Positions 6,426 to 15,300 of a stretch of 34,578 nt of DNA are shown one piece after another. The stretch's first letter is position 1; each line of letters starts with the position of its first letter. A model generated the notes under the pieces. It was not told where the DNA came from and did not search any database. It saw nothing but the letters and a program-made list of their open reading frames with translations. The stretch comes from Clostridiales bacterium. Its GTDB lineage: Bacteria; Bacillota; Clostridia; Lachnospirales; Lachnospiraceae. The stretch is taken from assembly GCA_020859985.1 (NCBI GenBank), contig JAJBVD010000072.1:1-34578 (forward strand). Direction: 5' to 3'. Both the position numbers and the translations under genes were made by a program.

Positions 6426-8933
6426 TCAAAATCCGTCATCAGGGTAAATACTTTCCTTAGGCGTCGGCGCATCATGAATCCTTTCCTTTGCATCTTCCGG
6501 AAGCGTTGTCATTGCACGGCTCATCCTCTTTCGATTCCGACGTTTCTGTCTCTGATTCTGGCTCTGGATTTCGTGGAAATTTGTATTGGCCAGCGCGTAC
6601 ATTTCTGACTGCTTCGGAATGCGAGCATCCAGCGGGATATAGGTACCGCCGCCAAATTTCAGCAGCCCACAGCCGGGTACGGAATCTTCCACACATTCCA
6701 GAAGTTTGTCAGAAATTCGCAGCGTGCCGCTCAGGATTTCCAGCTCTATTTCAGACTGGTTGAAAAATGCGATATATTCGCTGTTACAGAGCATCGTTTC
6801 AATCGTCTTGAGTGCAAGGCAGTCAGCAATATTCTGTGTGATTGCTGTACAGATGCCGCCCAATTTACGGACTTCTTTCCATATTTTTTCAAAAAAACTC
6901 GCAGTATACTGGCGGGCAGTCATGTTATGAAATTCGTCGATATAAAGCCAGGTCGCCCTGCCGCGGAGGGCATTTGCAGCAATTCTTGAGCGGATGCCTT
7001 CCAGCATGATCAGCATACCGATCCCGTTCTGTTCCTCACCAAGGTCCGCAATACCGTAAACTGTCAGGCGGTTTTTGATGTTCACATTGGTAGGCTTCGC
7101 GAACATATCCAGTGCTCCGTCCACGAAAATCTCCAGATCGAGCTTCAATTCCCGCGCCAGCATTTCATCCTGACATCCCAGTTCCTCGTAAAAATCGGGC
7201 AGCGTAGGCGACCGGTCACGCTTGATACGGCCGGTTTTGTTGTCTTCATAGAGATGCTTCACACATCTGCCGATCAGGGAGCGTTCCTGACTCGTGATTT
7301 CTCCTTTGATCTGTGAGAAAAGGCTGCACATCAGCTGCGTCTTATCTACCATGAACTTATCTTTTTCCATGTATTCCAGAGTACCAAGATCGAGAGGATT
7401 GATATAATTCCCTGCGCCAGAACCAAACTCCACATACTGCCCGCCGAAGTATTCTGTCACCGCACGGTATTCATTCTGTGGGTCGATCACAATAATATCG
7501 TCGTTTGTCCGCAGGTAGACCTGCGCAATTTCTTCTTTCACGAAAAGACTTTTTCCGGAACCAGTCACTCCGAGCACAAAGCCATTGCCATTTTTCAATC
7601 GTTTCCGGTCACCGATCAGCACATTTTTCGATACCTGATTGATGCCGTAAAAAATCCCGCCCGGATGATACAGCTCGTTTACCACAAACGGCACCATCGC
7701 ACACAACGGCTGCGTCAGGAGCGCCCTCATGCCATCCTCAAAAAATCTTGCCCCGGTCGGCAGAGCCGTATTGATCGCCTCAATCTGGCACCACCTTGCC
7801 GGTGCAAAATCAAATCCGTTTTCTTTGGCAATCTGGCAGAAGGCCACCACATCCTTTTCGAGTTCAGAAAAACTCATGGCGGTCACAACGGCATAAACCC
7901 CGGCATAGGACATCTTCTCATCATTGTTGTTGTGAATGTCCATGATTGCTTCGAGTTCTTCCTTTTCCTGACGGCGTTCGTAAGTGATATCCGAGGACCA
8001 GGCCCCGGCATTGTTTCTTGCCTCCTGCTGCTTCTCGATCGCGCGGCTGTTCTGCAGATAAAGATTGTCCAGAGTCTGGCTTACGGCTTCCTGCGGAATC
8101 TCCGCCACATCAATCGTAAATATGACGTGCCAGTTTCCTCCCATCAGTTTTTTAATGATGTCGGTATCAATCTTATTGGGGAATTTCGACAGATACAGTG
8201 CGCGCACAAAGCGGCCGTCGATCTGTACCGTCTTGCCGTCAAACCTGCCGTATTCATCCTGGCACTGCTTGATAACCCGCGGAGAGATGTAGCTTTTCCA
8301 GTCCCGCTTCTTTTTCATAAACTCGGCGAAATTAAACCGGTACTCCGTCTCCTCACCCATCCGGTAAAACGCAAACAGGTAACGGAGCCGTTCTGACGCA
8401 TTCAACGGAATCAATGCCGAATTCATTTTAGAAAAAGACAGAGCCAAGCCGGATTCCACAGAACGGAAATAATCTCTTGCCAGATCAAAGCTCTCCCGGC
8501 TGCAGCTGATTACAAAAAGCCGCGCCTGTTCAATCCCGGCGTGGCCTTTTTCCAGTGATTCCTCTATATGATTGTTAAAGCTGTCCACAAGCTCCTTAAA
8601 ACGCCCATTCCTGCAGCGCAGGAATACTTCCTTTTTTACCCGATCCATATCACGGTTGTTATTCATGACAGTGATCTTAAAGGACACGTTCAGGCTGTTC
8701 AGCGTCGCACAGTACTGTTTAAAAAAGCTCTCCTGTTCCTCCTCATCCATCGTACTGAAATTTGCATCCTCAAACAGGTATGCCCTGTCATACTGTTTTT
8801 TCACTCCGTCCGGTTTATTTTCCAGTTCGAAAATCCCATCCTCACTGATCCGGTATATCGGGATAAGTTCCTGCACGGATGTCGTGATTTTGTAAACCGG
8901 CACTGTTTTAATCAGATAATCGTGTATTTTCAT
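6426..8933 (-). CDS. virB4: VirB4/TraE-family conjugation ATPase
   Basis: The 835-residue protein has the usual length and plan of VirB4-like ATPases: a divergent N-terminal half and a RecA-like C-terminal half. The Walker A motif is GVTGSGKSL with Lys461. The Walker B motif is WLYIDEFHNM with Asp666 and Glu667. A conserved sensor-like TAITQNIAD segment follows. It powers assembly and substrate transfer in the type IV secretion channel at the cytoplasmic face of the membrane. Its start overlaps the stop of the PrgI-like gene (ATGA), so the two are translationally coupled. Long frames on the opposite strand here are shadows. Confidence 0.97.
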   Translation of the reverse strand: MKIHDYLIKTVPVYKITTSVQELIPIYRISEDGIFELENKPDGVKKQYDRAYLFEDANFSTMDEEEQESFFKQYCATLNSLNVSFKITVMNNNRDMDRVKKEVFLRCRNGRFKELVDSFNNHIEESLEKGHAGIEQARLFVISCSRESFDLARDYFRSVESGLALSFSKMNSALIPLNASERLRYLFAFYRMGEETEYRFNFAEFMKKKRDWKSYISPRVIKQCQDEYGRFDGKTVQIDGRFVRALYLSKFPNKIDTDIIKKLMGGNWHVIFTIDVAEIPQEAVSQTLDNLYLQNSRAIEKQQEARNNAGAWSSDITYERRQEKEELEAIMDIHNNNDEKMSYAGVYAVVTAMSFSELEKDVVAFCQIAKENGFDFAPARWCQIEAINTALPTGARFFEDGMRALLTQPLCAMVPFVVNELYHPGGIFYGINQVSKNVLIGDRKRLKNGNGFVLGVTGSGKSLFVKEEIAQVYLRTNDDIIVIDPQNEYRAVTEYFGGQYVEFGSGAGNYINPLDLGTLEYMEKDKFMVDKTQLMCSLFSQIKGEITSQERSLIGRCVKHLYEDNKTGRIKRDRSPTLPDFYEELGCQDEMLARELKLDLEIFVDGALDMFAKPTNVNIKNRLTVYGIADLGEEQNGIGMLIMLEGIRSRIAANALRGRATWLYIDEFHNMTARQYTASFFEKIWKEVRKLGGICTAITQNIADCLALKTIETMLCNSEYIAFFNQSEIELEILSGTLRISDKLLECVEDSVPGCGLLKFGGGTYIPLDARIPKQSEMYALANTNFHEIQSQNQRQKRRNRKRMSRAMTTLPEDAKERIHDAPTPKESIYPDDGF

Positions 8934-9376
8934 TGCATTAATGTCTCCTCCTCCGCAGGACCCAGCATCCCAATCTTATTCATTTTTTTGATTTCCTTTT
9001 GTTTCTCACCTTTCTGGTTCCCTGACATCTTATCTGCATCCGCCTCAACCATTCCACCGTTTTGCTCCATCGCTCCAAACACCAGCGGCTTATAGCGATA
9101 GATCGGAGTCCTTGTCACACTGCGCTTTCTCTTCAAATATTCTAAAGGAGACAGCCCATCAATCTTCCATAAGCCCACAGCTGCAACCGGAAGTGCAACA
9201 GGAAAGACCAGATATAAAGAAATCGTCTGCGGCAACCTGAGTACAGCGCTGAACAGCAGGAAACTGCATACACCTACTGCAACCGTAACCGCACAGACAA
9301 TGGTCTGCCGCATTGTCAGTCCTTTAAAAAAATCATCCTTATATTCATCAATATCCTTGTTTACAGGTATCTGCAT
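8930..9376 (-). CDS. PrgI-family conjugation membrane protein
   Basis: The 148-residue protein begins MQIPVNKDIDEYKDDFFKGL, a recognisable PrgI-family start. It then has two closely spaced hydrophobic helices (about 24-46 and 50-70), followed by GLSPLEYLKRKR and a cytoplasmic tail with many Lys/Glu. In Gram-positive transfer clusters a PrgI/TcpE-like protein lies directly before VirB4 and forms part of the membrane channel. GGAGGATGA precedes the ATG. The gene is separated from the upstream VirB6-like gene by a plus-strand toxin-antitoxin module, which breaks the usual VirB6 - PrgI adjacency. Confidence 0.9.
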   Translation of the reverse strand: MQIPVNKDIDEYKDDFFKGLTMRQTIVCAVTVAVGVCSFLLFSAVLRLPQTISLYLVFPVALPVAAVGLWKIDGLSPLEYLKRKRSVTRTPIYRYKPLVFGAMEQNGGMVEADADKMSGNQKGEKQKEIKKMNKIGMLGPAEEETLMQ

Positions 9377-9446
9377 TCATCCTCCGTTTCTTCTTTTCAG
9401 CAAGCTTAAACCTGCTGCTGATTTAGATATTTTCCAAAAATTTTTC

Positions 9447-9475
9447 TTGCCTAATCAGCACAATTCGCATATAAT
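9447..9475 (+). promoter_or_regulatory. Promoter of the type III antitoxin RNA
   Basis: A -35 TTGCCT (447-452 of the 9 kb segment) and a perfect -10 TATAAT (9470-9475) are spaced by 17 bp. Transcription should start near 9482, exactly at the first hairpin of the RNA. An inverted repeat (GCTGATT at 9417-9423 with AATCAGC at 9453-9459) overlaps the -35 and could be an operator. Confidence 0.8.
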
Positions 9476-9514
9476 AAAAGCACAAGAAGCCACAACTTCT
9501 TGTCTTCGCTAAAT

Positions 9515-9620
9515 GATGACGAGTGACGGTTCTGACTCGTCGGTAAAATAAAAACTGACCGAGCGAAGATGATGTGTGACGGTTCTGACACATCGGTAAA
9601 ATAAAAATTGACCGAGCGAA
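9515..9620 (+). repeat. Two tandem 53-nt antitoxin repeats
   Basis: Unit 1 spans 9515-9567 and unit 2 spans 9568-9620, directly abutting. They differ at 5 of 53 positions. Four of these form two compensatory base-pair changes in one stem: C520-G539 becomes T573-A592, and A522-T537 becomes T575-A590 (last three digits of 9xxx). The loop GACGGTTCTG, the A-rich stretch and the tail TGACCGAGCGAA are conserved. Confidence 0.95.
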
Positions 9621-9631
9621 GAATAATCCGG

Positions 9632-9664
9632 CGGGGTTGGATTAAACATCCATCCCCGTTTTTT
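9632..9664 (+). terminator. Terminator between antitoxin repeats and toxin gene
   Basis: The stem is CGGGG-T-TGGAT (9632-9642) with ATCCA-T-CCCCG (9648-9658), closed by a 5-nt loop and followed by six T. In type III systems this terminator sets the excess of antitoxin RNA over toxin mRNA. Confidence 0.9.
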
Positions 9665-9687
9665 ATGCATATGGTGAGGTACACAAA

Positions 9688-10161
9688 ATGGATTTTGACT
9701 CCGGTTTATATCTTCTGTCACCGAAATTCATGGAAGATTACCCAGCTTCCACATACCCTGAACTCATGCATAAGCAGGGGCGTCCGTACACCTGCCTGCT
9801 TATAGAGACACATGAGGATTACTTTATCTGCGTTCCTTTTCGTTCCGATATCCGGCATAAGAATTCATTTCTTTTTACCGGGACAAAACGATCAAAAAGG
9901 ACAAGTTCCGGGTTGGATTACTCAAAAATCGTTATTATCGAAGATCCCGATTATATTGACTCAACTGCCTCGGTCGTTATTGACCAGGACGAGTATAACG
10001 AAATGATCAAAAATCTTCCGACCATTGTCCAGGAAGCCAATGATTATGTAGATACATACATTGACCACGTTACAGGTAAGACACGGATTCATCCAAGAGA
10101 ATTTTCCCGGAAATATCAATTTTCAACATTACCTTATTTCCATGAAATCCTGAAAATATAG
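9688..10161 (+). CDS. Type III toxin, ToxN/CptN/TenpN endoribonuclease family
   Basis: This 157-residue protein is the only sizeable plus-strand gene in the window. Its start (GLYLLSPKFMEDYP), GRPYTCLLIE, a FICVPFRSDIRHKNSF core and SGLDYSKIVIIEDPDYID match the pattern I know for type III toxins, which are MazF/Kid-like endoribonucleases. Ser53 in PFRSD sits where these toxins carry active-site residues; that assignment is inference. The upstream promoter, two repeats and terminator make the type III assignment firm. CptN or TenpN is more likely than classical ToxN. GGTGAGG is the ribosome binding site. It lies tail-to-tail with the VirB6-like gene (25 bp apart), inside the transfer cluster and against its direction. 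A role in element stability or phage abortive infection is expected from the family. Confidence 0.85.
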   Translation: MDFDSGLYLLSPKFMEDYPASTYPELMHKQGRPYTCLLIETHEDYFICVPFRSDIRHKNSFLFTGTKRSKRTSSGLDYSKIVIIEDPDYIDSTASVVIDQDEYNEMIKNLPTIVQEANDYVDTYIDHVTGKTRIHPREFSRKYQFSTLPYFHEILKI

Positions 10162-10186
10162 AATTCCTTTAAAACGTGTTACGCAT

Positions 10187-11086
10187 TCATCCCAGCCCCA
10201 GACATCGCCGCACAATCGTATCAGCACCCTTTACACAGGCAGCTGCCGTGATCATTGGCAAACAGTAATTGCATATCTGAAGGATGGTTCCGACTGCCCC
10301 GTCTGCCGTGCCAAGTGACGGCGCGTCCGCAAACAGGCCACAGCTGATAGCAAGTGCCAGCACGATCACAAGTGCTTCCAGGCAGTATCCGGTAAATGTC
10401 CTGATCCATGCAATTCCGGACTGTGAAAAATCCCTGCCGCCTGCAAAACCGGAAAACGCCACAGGGGCAAAAGGAATACATAGCAGCAGCTTAAAAAGCC
10501 GGGACATGGCAGCAACGATAATCTCCACGCCGCAGACAATGATCACCAGACCTCCTATGATACCGCCAATCATCGCGATCAGCCCGCACGCTACCCATGT
10601 ACCGCCATCCGCGCTGGAATCATCCAGATCTTCCTTGATGCTGTCAAAGACATCGCCAGGCGAATCCGCAGTTACTTCTGCGGATACCGTTGTCACCAGT
10701 GCCGTGCCGCACCGGGCAATCCCTGTTGCCAGGGTAAGCGAGTTCACAATGAGCGATGCCGTGATCACATACCGGACAAAGAAACGGAACATAGCTTCCA
10801 ATGTGAAATTTGTCCGGATGTCAATACTCTCATTCAGCCATCCCAAAACAAAAAACAGGACGGCAAGAGCCGCACCTACCGACAACATGATATTATAAAT
10901 ATTTCCGGTTACGGTTCCCCATGCATTCGTCAGACTCTCCGGATCGATCTGCGCATATTGGATTGCGATCTTACCACAGCCAGTCCAGACCTTATATCCG
11001 GACTCCATTCCCCACTCCCCGGCATCCATCATCGCACTGCCAAAGGATTCCAACGCAGAGTTGACCGCATTGCTGATCATGCCCAT
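10187..11086 (-). CDS. VirB6/TrbL-like polytopic conjugation protein
   Basis: The 299-residue protein has about five to six membrane segments (IMLSVGAALAVLFFVLGWL, VRYVITASLIVNSLTLATG, a long Gly/Ile-rich stretch IAMIGGIIGGLVIIVCGVE, and two more near the C-terminus). It contains the AMSRLFKLLLCIPFAPVAF region typical of VirB6/TrbL channel proteins from Clostridia elements. I chose ATG 11086; an in-frame TTG two codons earlier sits too close to the ribosome binding site AGGGA. It follows the Maff2 gene, the usual order in these clusters. It would form the inner-membrane channel together with VirB4 and the VirB8-like proteins. Confidence 0.88.
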   Translation of the reverse strand: MGMISNAVNSALESFGSAMMDAGEWGMESGYKVWTGCGKIAIQYAQIDPESLTNAWGTVTGNIYNIMLSVGAALAVLFFVLGWLNESIDIRTNFTLEAMFRFFVRYVITASLIVNSLTLATGIARCGTALVTTVSAEVTADSPGDVFDSIKEDLDDSSADGGTWVACGLIAMIGGIIGGLVIIVCGVEIIVAAMSRLFKLLLCIPFAPVAFSGFAGGRDFSQSGIAWIRTFTGYCLEALVIVLALAISCGLFADAPSLGTADGAVGTILQICNYCLPMITAAACVKGADTIVRRCLGLG

Positions 11087-11173
11087 ATCCAATCATCCCT
11101 TTCTTCCTGCCCTTATTGTTTCGTTCCTGTGCATACCTGCACTGATATGTTTATTCATGATCCCCAGTTTCCT

Positions 11174-11503
11174 TTACGAGACGCCGAGCATCGACATCAG
11201 CGTACCGGCCCCAACCATGATCAGTCCGGCAATGATCCTTTTCAGCCCCGTTGTCTGCTGCGTCCCATCGTGGCTCTGATAGCCGTTCGCAAACTCGAAT
11301 ACACCCCATGCTGTCACGATCACTCCCGCTGCCTGAATGATGGACAGGACAAATGAACTTAACGTATTGATCTGCGATACCACGCTGGTCGCACCTGCAG
11401 TACTGGATATCATCACCGCAGCCGCAGGAGCCACTGACAGTGCTCTTTGGATTCCTGTCCTTGCCGCCCGTCCGGATTCTTTCAGGATCTCTTTTATTCT
11501 CAT
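11174..11503 (-). CDS. Maff2-family membrane protein of the transfer cluster
   Basis: The 109-residue protein has two hydrophobic helices: VLSIIQAAGVIVTAWGVFEF and IIAGLIMVGAGTLMSML. Between them lies GYQSHDGTQQTTGLKR, a signature of the Maff2 family. The N-terminal part (MRIKEILKES, then SVAPAAAVMISSTAGATS) looks like a cleavable or membrane-inserting leader. Maff2 proteins lie immediately before VirB6/TrbL genes in Firmicutes conjugative elements. Their size and two-helix layout recall VirB2-type pilins, though that role is inference. AAGGGG lies about 11 nt before the ATG. Confidence 0.92.
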   Translation of the reverse strand: MRIKEILKESGRAARTGIQRALSVAPAAAVMISSTAGATSVVSQINTLSSFVLSIIQAAGVIVTAWGVFEFANGYQSHDGTQQTTGLKRIIAGLIMVGAGTLMSMLGVS

Positions 11504-11543
11504 ATCAAATTTCCCCTTTCTGTGAAATATAAAGTGTAAAAAA

Positions 11544-12137
11544 TTACCGTCCCTGTCGCAGGGACGGCTGTATTATTTCCTCTCTGGTAGTTTCCTCTGG
11601 TGCTCTTTCTTCTCTGGCTATATTTCCTGTCCGTCCGTAAATAAACCGTTCTTCTGCGGCAAAGGTCTCATCTCCCAGACAGACCGAATCCGGCATCATA
11701 TCATTATCATTGAAGCTAAAACACTCCCCATCCCCTACAATGATATGATCCAGAACAGGAATCCCCATAAGATTCCCGCAGGCAGCCATGCGCTTTGTCA
11801 ATTTCATATCCTGCGGACTTGGTATGAGGCTTCCGAACGGATGGTTGTGCATCAGGATAATCGAGGCCGCGTTGCATAATATGGCCGTTTTAAACACTTC
11901 CCTCGGGTTTGCAAAAGAAGCGTTCAATGAACCCATACTGACAATGTTCAGGCTGATCGGCCTTCCCGTAGAAGACAGATTTATAACACACACCAGTTCC
12001 CTGTCGTAAGTTCTCAATTCCTTCGCCACCAACTCTACTGCTTCTTCGGATGTTGTAATCGACCTGTCGCTATAAAGCGGCGGATTTTCAACCAGCCGGA
12101 TACTTACCACATCCAGAGTGTTCTGAAGCTTATCCAT
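11544..12137 (-). CDS. radC: RadC-family JAB/MPN metalloprotein
   Basis: The 197-residue protein holds a complete JAMM motif: His97-x-His99, Ser107 and Asp110 (HNHPFGSLIPSPQD). It also has the RadC signatures VVSIRLVENPP near the start and VLDHIIVGDG. The helix-hairpin-helix N-terminus of chromosomal RadC is missing, as is usual for mobile-element RadC proteins such as YkfG/YeeS types. The biochemical role is unsettled. I chose ATG 12137 because GGAGG lies 9 nt upstream; a GTG two codons earlier is only 3 nt from it. The start overlaps the stop of a small upstream gene (ATGGATAA), implying translational coupling. Confidence 0.9.
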   Translation of the reverse strand: MDKLQNTLDVVSIRLVENPPLYSDRSITTSEEAVELVAKELRTYDRELVCVINLSSTGRPISLNIVSMGSLNASFANPREVFKTAILCNAASIILMHNHPFGSLIPSPQDMKLTKRMAACGNLMGIPVLDHIIVGDGECFSFNDNDMMPDSVCLGDETFAAEERFIYGRTGNIAREERAPEETTREEIIQPSLRQGR

Positions 12138-12279
12138 CCCCACTGCCCTCCTTGTCCAGATGGATCAAAAGCATCCTGCCATCCGGCAAAGTATGTATCA
12201 TCTCATCCAGTTCCTTTCTCGAAATATTTCTGATCTTCGTCTGTTCCGCTCTTTCTTCCTCTTTCCTCCAGATTTTCAT
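12130..12279 (-). CDS. Small unknown gene coupled to radC (49 aa)
   Basis: The short frame encodes a charged peptide starting MKIWRKEEERAEQTKIR and ending in LPDGRMLLIHLDKEG. Its stop codon overlaps the radC start by 8 nt. AAGGAG lies about 15 nt before this ATG; an in-frame GTG at 12291 is closer to it. An ATG in another frame at 12286 has better spacing but gives only 27 residues. The hydrophobic LPDGxMLLIHL end looks like a conserved protein core, so I favour this frame. Function unknown. It is the first gene after the giant-gene terminator. Confidence 0.55.
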   Translation of the reverse strand: MKIWRKEEERAEQTKIRNISRKELDEMIHTLPDGRMLLIHLDKEGSGDG

Positions 12280-12315
12280 ATGGCATTTCACCGTCTCCTT
12301 CCCGGTTTTTCTGAC

Positions 12316-12349
12316 AAAACAGAGGACGGAATGAATTAACCGTCCCCTG
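12316..12349 (-). terminator. Terminator after the giant surface-protein gene
   Basis: The 10-bp stem CAGGGGACGG / CCGTCCTCTG (minus strand, one G-U pair; 12340-12349 with 12320-12329) encloses a 10-nt loop and is followed by TTTTG. It lies 45 nt downstream of the stop codon, so it separates the surface gene from the radC transfer group. Confidence 0.8.
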
Positions 12350-12393
12350 CTTTGTTGATATAACCTGTTGCTAAATTTCTTATCGCCTGTTAC

Positions 12394-15300
12394 TTATTTC
12401 TTTTTTCTCCGGTTCGCTGCAAGGACAGCCACAAGAGCCACCGCAGCAACGATCAGGATCACTGCAGGCAGGTACCGGAAGAAGTCCCCGGTCTGCACCG
12501 CGGAAGCGATTGAAGATGTAAGTGTTTTCGTCATACCCGTCAGGTCTATTGTGCTCTCCTTCGGGCTGTCGTACATCGTCACCGTCTGGATCTCGATCGT
12601 ATCCTCCACGGTAAATTCGATGGTTTCCGCTACTTCGTATCCATCCGGTGCGGTCACCTCGGTCAGGGTATAAGTCCCCAGTGCAAGATTGACGATCTGG
12701 TGCGGTTCCGAGGTCGATGTCCACTCATCTACTGTATTTCCATCTGCGTCCTTTACGATCAGATGCGCACCCGGAAGCTCCTCACTGTTGGTAATGTCTT
12801 TCTTACTGATTTCCACAGTGATGTCATACGGTGTGATCTCCACCGTCTGTGCCTCATCATTGATATCCGCGTGAACAAGCACATCCACGCCATCCCGACT
12901 GATGGTTTCGAAGACCACCGTTGTCTTGCCGGAAAGGTTCAGTGCAGAGAATGTAAACTGCAGCGGGAGATATCCGCTCACAGAGTCCTCATAGTTTTCA
13001 CTGATGATACTCGTATCCAGTGTCTCAGTCACAGTAATCGCATTGCCCTCGTCATCCACCGCTGCTTCCCATGCTGTCGGATTTCCATCCGCATCCGTTG
13101 CCGTGATCACCATAAGCGTTCCTGTCACAATGTAAACTGTGCCGCCGTGCAGATTCTCAAATGCCAAGTAATCCACAATCGTGTTGGTCTTTGCGGATTG
13201 CATCTGGTGTGCACCGTCTGTCTCCGAAGCATGCAGCGTCTCCATCGTTTCAATAGAAAGGTTCTGCACGGACAGGGTATTTGTCCCATTATCCGGCACT
13301 GCGTGTGTACGCCCGTCCGGGATACGGATATCCTGATCCGTGTCCTCAATGTCCTTATGCTCAGCGACCTTATTTTCTTCCGTTGCTTCCTCTTTGGTGG
13401 ATGCCAGGTAAAGCTCCTCGAATACCACAAGGGACTTACCCGCGAGAGTTGACTCGCCGTCCTCATTCAGAAAATCACCGGCGTTGATGGTAAAGGTCAC
13501 ATCATATGTGCCATCGGCGCTCTCCGGCGTAACCGGATCCGAGTAAACCGTATAGGTATTGCCGTTGCTGTCAACAAGGGCTTCGCCCGTCTCCTTATCC
13601 ATCAGTACACCTTTCAAAACATAAATCGCGTCTTCGGAAACCGAATAGATCACGCCATCCTGTGTACGGGTTGTGCCGTCACTGTACTCGATGTACTTCG
13701 CCTGTTCTGCCATGGCTGCCAGTTCATCCGCTGTCCACAGGTTCTTATAGGAAATTGTGTCAGTGATAATGATATCCGCATAGCTTCCGTCCGCATTGTA
13801 AATCGCCGCTTCATCAATGCCGTTTACACTCGCGGTTGTCCCGATCTCCGGGATTTTGATGGTCTGCGGCAGGTCAGTTAAATCATTGTGTGTAAAGATT
13901 TCCGCACTGTTATGCGAGAACGACTCAAACGCCACAAGCGTTGCCCCTGCAAACTTTGACGTATCCACCGTGAAGCTGATGGACACATAGCCGCTGATGA
14001 CCATCTGGCCGTCCGCGAGTGTCGTTGCCGTCACAGAGTCAACCGCCGCCTCGCTGCCATCCTCATAAAATGCCGCTGCAAGGTCTTCGGCAGCCGTAAA
14101 GCTGACCGTTACCTTCTCTGTAACAGCTTCGCCAGCTGCATGACTCACGCCATCCGCATCCGTAAATGCTTCTTTGTAAACCAGCTGTCCGATGATGGTG
14201 TATTCTTCTCCTGCAAGAAGATTTTCAAAGTACACGCGGTCGATGATCGTCCGGTCTGTATCCGCCAGAGACATATGCTCATTTGTCGCAGAATCCGTCG
14301 CGTTTGTTTTGCCTGCCGGATAATATACGGTCTGTTCCGCCAGGGCTTCCTCGTCCCATCCATCGCCGTCCCCAGCGGGATGCGAGCTGATCAGTTCTCC
14401 GTTGTGATAAATGTTCTCAAATACCGTCAGGCTTTTCCCCTGCACCTTATCTGATGTAAGGGCAAAGTTCAGAATCTGCGTCTCCGATGTCGCCTCTGCT
14501 GTAAATGTCAGGTTTTCGGTATACGCCTCTTCCTTGTTATCCGTCAGTGTTCCGTCTGCCTTCAGATAATAAATTTCCCCTGAATCAAGATCAGAGTCAC
14601 CAATCGATACCAGTACGCCGTCGATGGTATATTCCATTCCCACTACAAGGCCCGCAAGCTTCACTTCGTCATGGATGGAAGTTGTCTCTCCGTCATCCGG
14701 CACAGTTCCTACATGGTCGCCTGTCGTGGTGTCTACCGCAGTCGTATGGATAGAAATCTCACTTATGCTCTGACCCTCATCTGTAATATCACTGTGTTCA
14801 TTTACCAGATCCTCATCCTTTACTTCGTCCGGATTCGTCTCTGGCGTATAGGAAACATCCTGATAGAGTTTTTCAAACACGACCACTTCAATTCCCTGAA
14901 TCTTAGAGGAATCAAGCGTATAGGTCAGATTGACCGTGCCATCCACAGAATTCAGTTCCTCGTTGTACGCCGTTACAGACGTCTTCGAGCCATCCGCTGC
15001 AGTGATGGTCTTCCCATCCCCGGAAACCGTGATGGTCACTGCCCGCGTAATCTCCTCACCGGCTATGACAAGCGGGGTCTCCACACCAGTCTCAAGGCTC
15101 TCAGTCACGTTATAAAGCTTGCCAGAAACCACATAGGTCATTCCGGGGACAAGGTTAGTAAGCGCCACGGTATCCGTGATCACTTCATTCGTGTCATCCG
15201 CTGTGTCCTGTCCGAGTGCTTTGCGCACAAAATTGATCAGTGCACCCCAAATTGATCCGACATGGCTTCCCGTAGTGGAATCAAGTGCCGTTGTATGGAT

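Larger units (their letters stand above)
9482..9664 (+). ncRNA. Type III antitoxin RNA (ToxI/CptI/TenpI-like)
   Basis: The predicted RNA of about 180 nt runs from the promoter to a terminator. It begins with a hairpin (ACAAGAAG 9482-9489 with CTTCTTGT 9496-9503), then carries two 53-nt direct repeats, then a Rho-independent terminator, with the toxin gene starting 24 nt later. This promoter - repeats - leaky terminator - toxin order is diagnostic of type III systems, in which the toxin cuts the precursor at each repeat and the processed RNA units bind and inhibit it. Each repeat can fold into an H-type pseudoknot. The ends and the folding are inferred. Confidence 0.85.

Noticed and set aside
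7665-8396. 243-residue plus-strand frame opposite virB4
   Set aside because: The virB4 frame on the other strand has clear Walker motifs and full family length. The opposite frame looks like no known protein.
9515-9620. CRISPR-like direct repeats
   Set aside because: Only two units, directly abutting with no spacer, and flanked by a promoter, a terminator and a toxin gene. The type III antitoxin reading explains all of it.
12700-13452. 250-residue plus-strand frame inside the giant gene
   Set aside because: It is antisense to the continuous surface-protein frame, has no convincing ribosome binding site, and gives a Cys/His/Arg-rich product typical of a shadow frame.
14671-15255. 194-residue plus-strand frame opposite VaFE modules
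   Set aside because: It comes from the biased codon use of the repeat-rich giant gene. Similar shadows recur opposite several modules.
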